A program made the position numbers and the translations under genes. The notes under the pieces were generated by a model that was given only the letters and a program-made list of their open reading frames with translations, did no database searches and was not told the DNA's origin. A stretch of 11,450 nt of DNA from Chloromonas sp. AAM2 (lineage: Eukaryota; Chlorophyta; Chlorophyceae; Chlamydomonadales; Chlamydomonadaceae): the NCBI GenBank assembly GCA_004335635.1, contig QAXH01002466.1:1-11450 (forward strand), read 5' to 3'. Shown here piece after piece: positions 1 to 8,006 of the stretch (positions are counted from its first letter, which is position 1; each line of letters opens with the position of its first letter).

Positions 1-168
1 TGGTGGTAATACAGACCAATTCACACAAACTGTCCCAGAACCGGCAAACTTCTTTTTTTTTGAAGGCTGCTGCTGTCACTGCAACGGGCTTTTCCTCGGC
101 CTTCACGGAAGCTTTTGAAGATGGCACACGGCACTGCATCTGAACTGAAGCTTGCAGACATCACTAAC

Positions 169-170
<2 letters not shown>

Positions 171-199
<29 letters not shown>
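171..199. repeat. (TA)14 microsatellite
   Basis: This is a perfect TA dinucleotide run of about 14 units in otherwise mixed sequence. It is a slippage-prone simple repeat, and I infer no function. Confidence 0.95.
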
Positions 200-201
<2 letters not shown>

Positions 202-964
202 ATTACATCAGAGGAGGTCCACACTCGTGCCGAGCGTGTATCGAGTGTGAACGCTAGTAAGCCATGCAAGAGACGAGGCTGGATACCGTCCTAACCAACC
301 CTGAGACTGACAGTGATTGCCAAACGGTACACATGCAGTTCAAATCTTGAGTGGTGCACTGGTGAAGAGTCTGCTCAACTGTCTTTCTTTGTGCTGAATC
401 TAAGGACGCACATGGCATGAGTCATCGTCACCGTTACATGACATGTGCACTGTCAGGTGCAACACTGTGTCGCCCAACATTTGAGCAGAATAGTATAGTG
501 TCCGGCTAGGAAAGTACCAGCCACAGGGTCCATAAAAAAATCCATATCATGCCCTACCAAAACTCGTGGTGATTTGCAAATGGCCCTTCGCCCAAATTGA
601 ACACACACCTCAACGAAAGGCAGCTGTTCTAGCACATCCAAGGTGGCCTACGCCATTCCATAGCCAACGCAACTATATCAACTGCAAGTCCCATTGCAGG
701 GTGCGTCAAGGGTGGTTTCAAGCTTAGAAATTTGCTCTATCTAACAACCAGCTGTGCTTCATACCTCGGGAGATGAATGTCAAAACTTTTTGTTGATCAT
801 ACTTGAGAGCAAGTTCAGCAAAGTGAGATCAACAGGCACACACTGTTTTCAAGGCCTTCCCAGAACTGCTGCTTTGAACCACTCTTTCAGAGCTCTGCAT
901 CCACATGCACTCCGCAGGCAGTCACTACCACGCCCAACAGGCTTCATCATGCCATGCCATGCCC

Positions 965-986
965 AGCTTACTGTATAGCTTACTGT
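965..986. repeat. Short tandem duplication, 12-bp period
   Basis: The decamer AGCTTACTGT occurs at 965-974 and again at 977-986, separated by AT. It follows a small GCCAT-type repetition. It is probably local slippage. Confidence 0.7.
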
Positions 987-1460
987 GCGGGGTCTGCTAC
1001 TTCAGGAAGGTTTTGTCAAGCAAACTCTTGACTACACATCCACCGCACACACCACTCACGCACAACACTCAGTATCCATGACTACGCACGAGCTCAGTGC
1101 CAGCTGCCTCTGCTATGTGCAGCACCCTCCACTGAATCCAGCATATCCACACGGCAAGGTCTGGTTCCAAGTCTGTGAGATCCTAATCTATCTATCTCTA
1201 CCTAAGTGAGGTACAGGCTGTCGACCACAATGTCCTACGGCCAGCCACAAAAGCGGGTGACAGGCTGCATAAGAAACCAAGGGCCAACACGAGTGCACCC
1301 CACCAGACGCCAATGTGGTACGCGACCAGTTGCAGCTCCCAAGCCGCCTGTCTGCCAGCTGTTGCTTATGGTCGACGCATGCCTATTTAATCAACTCGCT
1401 GGTGCTGTGCTTGTATACACCACTAACACCCTCATTTACTCCGTTGCTGACCGCGGCTCA

Positions 1461-4400
1461 TCAGATACCGCGCATGATGTTCCGGGCAAACTGGAGGGAC
1501 TTGATCAGGGACTCAGCCGTGGCATGGCTGAAATGATCACCCACCAACTGCAGCCACGATCACAACAAAGCAGTCACGTCACAAGTACATGATGCACCGG
1601 GCCTGCATATGCAGGATACAGGGTTCACTTGACGTGTTGCGATCGGCTGTCAGCCTCATTCACTCTGTCACGTCGCGCACATGGGTCGTGTGGTTTAGAG
1701 TTAGGGTTTGCAGTGAGGCTGCCAGCCTGGTGCCTGGAAAAAGAACTGTTGCCGGGTGGGCATGCACTTAGGGCCTGCAACTGTTCAGCTAGACCAGGGC
1801 TGGCTGTGCTGCGAGGAGCAGGTCATTCACCTTGATGAGGACGCTGTCGGATATCTGCGGTATGGCCAGGCCAAGCATCGTGGCAATGGTGATAGTCCAA
1901 GAAAGCACCGCCAGCGAGTTGAACAGCCCTGCGACCATTTGGCATATTTTTGTTGGCCAGGTGGTGCTAAGCACCTAAGATGATAAGTCAGTTGGCGCTG
2001 GTTGCTGCTAGCACAGGTGGCTTGACTGCCGCCCGCTGCCCAGCTGCACTGACCCACTGACTGACCCAATTAGATGCAATATGTACATACCAACGATTGC
2101 TGTGCTCTTCTTGCCCAATCCATGCATGCGTGCAGGTTTCCAGCACAGTGAGCGCTGGCCTGACACCGCACACAAAGCCTTCTGCAGCTGTGACCGTACC
2201 TACCTGTGAGGCCCTTGCTCCCCAGTCCAGCCATCAGGTGGTCCACATCAGCACCGGTCGCTGCATGCAATATACGTTTTCAGACATGGGCATCTTGGAC
2301 CACTATTCTTCGAGCAAGCAGGTAGGTCAGCTTAGCATGGCAGCGGCCCTTCACGCAACGCCAGTGAGCTATGTACTTTGATTGTAGGCCTGGGGCCAGC
2401 TGTAGATACAGTGAGTGAGCGTTGCATTGTAGCACGTGCTATCTTGTGCATTGTTGTCTGTTACTATACCAGCTCTGTAGCTCAGTTTGTTGCTTCTCAC
2501 ACCAACACCGCAGTACATGCACTTTCCTGGTGAACACACCTGTGTGCAGAGCACGATCATACGCTGAGCATGCGTTGAAGAGAATGGCAGCCATGACAGC
2601 CTTGTTTGCACTGTTGACACCTGGATTACAAGCACATGTCCAGGTTTATGCTACCAATGATACGATGCACAATTGCAAATGAAACATAGCTGGCAGGTTC
2701 AGGGATCCTGGTTGTACAGGTGCACCCTGCTCACAGCTGATGAATGTCACAGCTTACCAGCCACTGGCCAATCAATCAGTGAGTACAGCGGACAGGTTGC
2801 TCTGTTGTGAAGTGTCAATGTCAGAAACCCAGCTGCTAAACGCATACAGCACGGTAAACACACCACTGAATATCTAAGTTGCTCCTGAGCCACTCACCAT
2901 CGCCCAGAGCACCTGGGTAGTCGTGCACGCCCGCGTCGGCAACCGCTGCGCAGCAGCACATGTTTACGGTTGACCAATGTGCCAAATTGTCACACCCAGT
3001 TGGCACCTGTCAGCCTGCTCTTGTCATAGCATGGGTCGGCTCAAGCATGCCCCGCCACAGCATGATCCCATGCCAGAAAGGTGGCCCTAACATCACCAGG
3101 GCAATGCAAGATGTAATCTGGGCTACAATGTTCTGTCTGCTGCCTGGTGCAGCGGCGTGCATACCTGGCGCTTAGGACAACTGGTGTGTTTCCATGTGGC
3201 CTCACCCAGCATGAACGTTACGAACGCCTGCAGCCCCAGGGCCAGACCCGCTGTGGATGCCGCCTCGGTCAATCCACGCAACAAGCGCTCCTCGGCCAAA
3301 CTGAACTCGTAGTAAATGGGGTTGATTACCGGAGCGTCCGGCGATGTGCTGCTGCTGGCTGCTGGGGTGGATGGCTCAGAGGGTGCTGGTGGTGCCTGGG
3401 GACTCTGTAAGAAAAGCAAACAGCATCAGAGTTGATTCAGGTAATTGATTGATGCTCACCTGATGCTTAGAAAGTCGCTTAGACTTGCTTGTGCATGCCA
3501 CTCAAGCTGCACCAGTCACTCGTGGCTGCTGAGCGCCTCCACCCACTTTTTGCTCGTATTGCAACAGGTAGCCAAACGCAATGAAGGTTGCCCACCTGCA
3601 CTCAAACAGTGACGTGGTGCAGTGGTCAATGCAAGACACAGCCTGCATCACCATCATCCTGGTTAACCACTGCCATTAATCAAGGTCAAGATAATCTCCA
3701 CGATCACGTTCAATCTTGTTGCTTCTTCAAAATTCTGCGCCATGAAAGCCACATACCTATCCAACAGCCCCATGGTGTTGTTTGCCCCTCCTACGGCGTT
3801 GGGCTCGCGCACAGCAGTCAGGGTGCGGCTGATCTCCTCGTTATTGCTGGCGTGGCGGGACAGAGTCCACCACATGGCAGCGGAACGAACAACTGCACAC
3901 AGAGCAGGGCAGACAAGCAGCTCCGGAGACCTGGTTGTAACCAAGGCCTACTCCAATCCAGGTTCGGGTGTGCAAACCGTCTGTCTGTGCGGCAGACAAC
4001 CGTAAGAGTGTGTGCCAATACCAACACGGAAGGCCAGCACGATGACAAGTGTGCTAGCATACATATGTAGCTTGTTTCATGTTTGCTCTGTTTAGTCTGG
4101 TCGCTCTATGCACTGCGCCATCCAGCAGGACTTACTTGCCACAGCGAAGAATCCTGCGGTTGTCCAAATTGCCAGAGGAGGGTACCTGTGTGCGCAGGGG
4201 TGGTTGCCAGGATCAGAGCATTGATACATAATAGAGCAGGCCGCTGCTGGGTACAATGTTGTATGGGCGTTGAACAGACAGGTCAGACATCAACGCGTGA
4301 TCATAATCCGAGGTGGATCTGCCAGGCAAGATGAAATTGATGTTCACCAGAAGCAAGACGGCAAAGCGAGTTTCCAGTACGAGTTCTTTTTCCAGCTTGA

Positions 4401-6442
4401 CCTCATCGCTGCTGCGGAGGACGGATGGAATTCACATATTCATACGAAATCAAAGTCAAATCTAACTCCACCCAATTCCATACTAGATCTCAGTTCAGCT
4501 CGCAGATCACCTACTTAGCCGCTGCTTCCAGCCCTGTTGCTGTGCTAACTGCCACACTGCCAATGGACAGCTGCTGGAAAATGAGAGCAAGTCTGTTCAA
4601 CCCCTGCGCGCAGCAATGCAACCAGGCAATTGTGTCATGCCATGTTTCGTTTGATGCTTTGGGTCGTTGCCTTGGCTGCCCAGGCAAGAGGAGGGATCCT
4701 CCGTTCTAATATTCGAGTGCCCAGGGGCTGTTCCTCAACACGTTGGCTGTCTTGGCTCAGCCGTTTTGTGGCAGAGTCAGTTCCAGGCTCAATGCACACC
4801 GTCAATGTTGATCGTGCTTGCCCTCCTTTGTCTGCCTGGTGCCATTGCTGCCTGGTTTGCCTGCCTGCTACAGGTGCCGCTGACAGGCCTGAACAGCCCC
4901 CTACCTGAAAGCAGTAAGCCATTTGGTTGGAGCGAGAGCACATGACACTCTCAAAAGGACCTGCACACATGGCGCGACACCACATGGGAGCGTGTAGTGC
5001 GCCCCTCGGCGCTGTGATGGGGCACACTCTGACGTGTGTTGGCCGTTGCCCTTCGCCACTCTGCCAGTGTACACGTTCAACGTTTGTTAGTGACGTTGTC
5101 AGGGCGTCACTAGTACACGACTAGCCATAGATGCCAGAAAGTTAGCCTGACACAGACACTTGCAAAAGCACGCCTAGCTTAAGAATCTCGTTCACCCTTA
5201 ATGTATGATGAGTGGATGATGAGGATGATGACGGATTCTGTGACGTCAGAGCGAGAATAACGCCTGTGACCTGTCAACCCTGTGGCTACATGTCGATACC
5301 AGCGCCCTCTGTTCGTCCTCTTTGCCCCGGAGGACGTTGTTCGCTGGAGTTGTCACGGCGTTGGTGAACCTGATGCTGCCAACTCACCTATAGCATAGTT
5401 GATCAGAAATACCACCATGAGGCTGTCCGCCCAGTAGGCGACATCACCAACTGTGAGCCCATTTGCAATGAGCGTTGCGCTGCCTGCGCCCTCATAGGCA
5501 TGGTGCCCGTACCCTGACGCCTGCTAACAGACCTCACAGCCATGTCTTGACTATGCGCTGTAGCATGCACAGGTGTGCACGCCAGTGCCACATGCTGGCA
5601 TATAAGTGTGAAGCTTTGCGTGTGCCTGGATGTCAACGGCATACACACATGTCGGATATCCAGCTGCTCCTACCGACACTCACAACACATGCCCGCCGTT
5701 GCCTCATGCAAGATTGCTCTCAGAGCCTGGGTATCCGCCTTTCCTTGCCTGCTTACCAGACTTGGGTAGAGTTGTCCACGATACCGCCTGTCCTTGCATG
5801 AGCCATGCAATGATGTACTCTGTTTCACGAATTGCATGTGCCTTGCGCCTGCTTCAGTGCCCTTGCGTCATCACCTGAGCTACGGACAGCAGGATGTTCG
5901 CAATGGCCAGCGCTGTGAGGGCGGAGCGAGAGTTGCGCATGCTGGAAACCAACTCCTTGAACAGGTTGATCTGTGGCTCATTGAAGTAGTACAGCCTGCA
6001 GATGCCGGCTTCCTGTACGTACATTCATGGCAGCATGTAAGGATTCAGACCTTGTAGTACGTACCGTGTACCCAATTGGCATGCTCACACACTCTGGCAC
6101 GTTGTCAAGGCTGTTCAGCAGATTGATATGGACGTAGGAAGGCTGTCGCAGCCATGGATGCACCCTGACACTACCAGCACTCTGCAACAAGGCAGAAGTG
6201 GTTCACCATACACGCACCAGAAAGCGCGCGACAGCCGAATTGTTGGTATCCTCAATAGACCGGCTGACGCTGCCACTGTTTGTGATAGAGTCTGCTGGCT
6301 CTGGGAGTGCTCGGCTCTCATGAAATTTTGGCTCGCTGTCGCTGGTGAAAGGTTTGGGGGTTGTTGTCTTGACATCTGGGGGGGGCTTTAGAGCGAACAG
6401 CCTGGTAGTTCTCGCCCTGCATTGTGCGTGTTGAGCGCGCAT
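1461..6442 (-). CDS. Gene A: unknown multi-pass membrane protein, 15 exons
   Basis: Exons, 5' to 3' on the minus strand: 6442-6218, 6181-6065, 6012-5875, 5520-5388, 4960-4905, 4603-4515, 4185-4136, 3892-3757, 3595-3547, 3404-3206, 2945-2898, 2620-2540, 2260-2204, 1928-1831, 1547-1461. They sum to 1563 nt (520 residues plus TGA) with agreeing phases and GT-AG borders. Exons 2-9 are confirmed by the paralogous gene on the other strand. Exons 10-15 rest on splice sites, phase and protein-like sequence. Hydrophobic stretches lie near residues 144-160, 187-205, 228-248, 256-278, 316-328, 374-402, 418-435 and 461-482, so it is probably an integral membrane protein with about 6-8 spans. A Pro/Ser/Ala-rich linker covers about 333-358. 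The most conserved blocks are SRSNQMAYCFQ and WWTLSRHASNNEE. The basic, Thr-rich N-terminus could be an organelle transit peptide (inference). I do not recognise the family. The first exon is the least certain: introns 1 and 2 are only 36 and 52 nt, and an in-frame upstream exon is possible (see 6542-6731). Confidence 0.8.
1701..1709 (+). promoter_or_regulatory. Telo-box-like motif
   Basis: TTAGGGTTT (AAACCCTAA on the other strand), the plant telo-box core, sits next to a degenerate GTTTAGAG. Here it falls inside intron 14 of gene A, so a promoter role is unlikely and a chance or interstitial telomere-like origin is possible. Confidence 0.3.
1789..1830 (-). other. Possible intron-retained alternative C-terminus of gene A
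   Basis: Exon 14 normally ends at a CATCAAG|GTGAAT donor at 1831. If intron 14 is kept, the frame continues for 13 codons (ending QPALV) and stops at TAG 1791-1789. Splicing instead adds 28 residues from the exon at 1547-1461 (starting LVGDHFSHATAESLIK). I prefer the spliced form: acceptor, phase 0 and an amphipathic, protein-like sequence all fit. The read-through stop makes a second isoform possible. Confidence 0.35.
6015..6064 (-). other. 52-nt intron 2 of gene A with GTACGTAC at both ends
   Basis: Intron 2 (6064-6013) begins GTACGTAC and ends GTACGTAC followed by the AG acceptor; the octamers are at 6057-6064 and 6015-6022. The flanking exons are fixed by homology to gene B, so the short intron is well supported. 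In gene B the same position holds a 413-nt intron. Confidence 0.75.
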
Positions 6443-6541
6443 GCTGGCTCCGCCTTGACTCTGACGGAAGCGAAACAGTCCGTCGCACGCCCTAAGCCCT
6501 GAGCGTTTGTACGTGTACGAGCATAGTAGCCGTGAACCTAC

Positions 6542-6731
6542 CCTGGCATGAAGAGGCTTGGCAGTGTACGCCGGCTGACTCCAACGCGACGATGATTGTG
6601 AAGGGCTTGGCGCACATCGTGGTGGCGCTCACCCGCACAACCACAACAGCGGAAGCCGAAAGCTGGCATGGGATCTTGGCGCAATCCGGTAGTCGGACTC
6701 TAGGGGTGCAAAGGCTCATGGGTGTGGACAA
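6542..6731 (-). other. Possible upstream first exon of gene A (alternative start)
   Basis: A minus-strand frame opens with ATG at 6731 and reaches a good donor (CAGG|GTAGGT) after 6542, phase 1. A CAG acceptor at 6501-6499 would resume at 6498 in phase 1 and run in frame, without a stop, into the ATG at 6442 and the rest of exon 1. The implied intron is 43 nt. If used, the product grows to about 602 residues and gains an N-terminus rich in Ser, Ala, Val and Cys. The phase agreement is suggestive. There is no homology support, and the plus-strand paralog has no visible counterpart, so the ATG at 6442 stays the default start. Confidence 0.3.
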
Positions 6732-6782
6732 CCGTGTTGTTGGCCGGGCACCAAGTACACCATTGATTAGAGGTTATATCGG

Positions 6783-7133
6783 ATGGCATCTGAGCTGAAG
6801 TTGGGCACCTGGGCCAACTTCCACTTCCTTCCATTCCGAATGTTCATTGATCTAAACCTATATGTTCCTCGCACATATGTTCTAACTCTAAGCCCAACAG
6901 AAGCAAGGCGTGCGGCGTGCCTTGCAGTCGCTGCCTCGACTGGTTCAGTCATTTTGGCATTTGAAGCTCAACATATTGACGATCGGAGTGGGTTGCTACA
7001 ACTGCTTGGCGCCTTCGCTCGTCTGTGGCAGTCAACGCAAGACTTTGACTTTGACTTGTTCGACAACATTCCAACGAAGTGGCCGCCTCAATGGCGGCCA
7101 GATGGCACGTCTTCGTGCTTTTCTTTGAACTGA
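6783..7133 (+). CDS. Weak candidate ORF of unknown function
   Basis: This 116-codon plus-strand frame starts at ATG 6783 and ends in TGA. The predicted product has a hydrophobic N-terminal half and an acidic, aromatic C-terminal part (DFDFDLFDN, then KWPPQWRPDG). No family is recognised. A second plus-strand frame is also open across 6910-7128, which lowers confidence that this one is translated. It could be a first exon of gene B, a small separate gene, or chance. Confidence 0.2.
   Translation: MASELKLGTWANFHFLPFRMFIDLNLYVPRTYVLTLSPTEARRAACLAVAASTGSVILAFEAQHIDDRSGLLQLLGAFARLWQSTQDFDFDLFDNIPTKWPPQWRPDGTSSCFSLN
7081..7099. repeat. GC-rich perfect hairpin
   Basis: GGCCGCC and GGCGGCC form a perfect 7-bp inverted repeat around a 5-nt TCAAT loop. 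It lies within the weak frame above and in the spacer between the divergent genes. No terminator role is implied in a eukaryote. Confidence 0.7.
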
Positions 7134-7217
7134 AATGGCTCGCGTCCCTGTTGATTAACCAATCTAACGAGAAGAGATAAGGCTGCACGAGGTGGCAAGT
7201 TTACTAGTTGCAGTCGG

Positions 7218-7226
7218 TTAGGGTTT
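7218..7226 (+). promoter_or_regulatory. Telo-box-like motif between divergent genes
   Basis: TTAGGGTTT lies in the spacer between gene A and gene B, upstream of both. Telo-boxes occur in promoters of plant growth and translation genes. A role here is only a possibility. Confidence 0.3.
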
Positions 7227-7259
7227 GGCGGACGCTAAAGATTTGGCGGGCGCTCAGAG
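7224..7259. repeat. Imperfect 18-bp tandem repeat
   Basis: Two adjacent 18-bp copies start TTTGGCGG and share the CGCT core; 13 of 18 positions match. They lie directly after a telo-box sequence, upstream of the CAG tract. Confidence 0.6.
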
Positions 7260-7272
7260 TTCGACCGAATAG

Positions 7273-7496
7273 TTCGCCGAAGTGCGGGCATTGCTGCAAC
7301 CCTGGTGCATCCACCATGGAATGCTGCACATGTACCAGAGCTTCAAAGGTCAGGAGTACAGGGAGCTGCATAGACTGGCGGAGCTGCAGAAGTAGCAGGA
7401 GAAGCAGGAGAAGCAGCCGCAGGAGAAGCAAGAGAAGCAGCAGCAGGAGAAGCAGCTGTTGAATCAGCTTACACGTGAGTGGGAGCAGGAGCAGCA

Positions 7497-7546
<50 letters not shown>

Positions 7547-7551
7547 TGTAG
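7273..7551 (+). pseudogene. Candidate Q-rich coding relic interrupted by TAG codons
   Basis: The plus-strand frame starting at 7273 reads a protein-like stretch (for example LLQPWCIHHGMLHMYQSF) and then a charged Gln/Glu/Lys coiled-coil-like tract with QEKQ repeats. It then enters 15 glutamines from the CAG repeat. TAG interrupts it at 7393-7395, and a second TAG follows the repeat at 7549-7551; the stretch is also preceded by TAG at 7270-7272. CAG to TAG is a single transition, so the simplest reading is a decayed gene or transposon fragment. Alternatives are a terminal exon ending at 7393, or a chance frame. A GTGAGT donor-like site at 7475 would remove the CAG tract as intron. Confidence 0.25.
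7501..7545 (+). repeat. (CAG)15 triplet repeat
   Basis: Fifteen uninterrupted CAG units follow a degenerate CAG/GAG run from about 7482. The tract reads as poly-Gln, poly-Ala or poly-Ser depending on plus-strand frame. It lies between the two divergent genes, and the frame used, if any, is unknown. Confidence 0.95.
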
Positions 7552-8006
7552 AGACGCATGTCGTGTCAGTCAAAAGGGAAGAAAATCACAAATCTGATGG
7601 GACTTTTGCAGAATCTGTTACGAATCTGTCACGTGGTCGGAGAGTTAGAAAATGCTCCGAAGGCGGGCATGCCGAACGTCCGTTGCTGTGCTCTTGAAAC
7701 CGCCCCATTTACTCTGCTCAGCCATAACTTCGAAGCGCAGAGGCTGTCAAGATGCCAACTTCTCTTGACATGCGCTCGAGCCAACACCAAGCAAGGCAGC
7801 CTGCCGGAAGGCGCTGCAGCCACAGTCTGGCTGCTCTGCACTGGGGAGGCGAAGGTCACGCCAGGCGAGGGTGAATATAGACAACGAGCAACTGTTAGCA
7901 TGCCTTGCAGATGTGCAGCTGAAGGCAGTGGCCATTTGCACGCTCGTCACGCTGCAGGAAGACAGCAATCGTACTGAGAGCTCTGAAGCCAGCTGCAGAT
8001 ACCCAG

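Larger units (their letters stand above)
1..1460. other. Intergenic / 3' flank of gene A, no supported gene
   Basis: I find no exon chain here on either strand. Open frames exist, for example a 62-codon minus-strand frame at 453-641 and plus-strand frames at 754-978 and 985-1209. None shows family motifs or resembles the two genes in this window, and none pairs with convincing splice sites. The minus strand here is downstream of gene A and should hold its 3' UTR. The green-algal poly(A) signal TGTAA is not visible on the minus strand near the stop at 1461; the nearest copies are far away, around 432 and 202. The stretch holds a (TA)n microsatellite near 170-200 and a 12-bp tandem duplication near 965-986. 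It could contain the end of another gene that I cannot resolve by eye. Confidence 0.5.
6443..8006. other. Spacer between divergent genes A and B; 5' exons unresolved
   Basis: This 1.56-kb stretch must hold the promoters of both genes and the missing 5' exon(s) of gene B. Gene B's equivalent of gene A exon 1 was not recognisable: on the plus strand 7560-8006 has overlapping open frames in at least two phases, with no clear homology to gene A exon 1. Other contents, listed separately, are a 116-codon plus-strand frame at 6783-7133, a GC-rich hairpin, an 18-bp tandem repeat, a telo-box, a (CAG)15 tract and a TAG-broken frame. No TATA or core promoter element could be assigned with confidence. 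Confidence 0.5.

Noticed and set aside
1206..1592. Plus-strand 128-codon open frame
   Set aside because: It overlaps gene A's last exon antisense, has no recognisable domain, and another overlapping plus-strand frame is equally open.
1548..2897. Introns 11-14 of gene A have similar lengths (277, 279, 275, 283 nt), and intron 4 of gene B has 281; possible introner-element family
   Set aside because: Their sequences show no visible similarity to one another, so the equal lengths are more simply a typical intron size for this genome.
3588..4070. Plus-strand 160-codon open frame
   Set aside because: It is the antisense shadow of gene A exons 8-9 and the introns around them; the conserved minus-strand exons explain the region.
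5195..5235. GATGA-rich stretch and nearby TGACGTCA palindrome in gene A intron 4, possible regulatory cluster
   Set aside because: It lies deep inside an intron, is a short, degenerate simple repeat, and has no support as a functional site.
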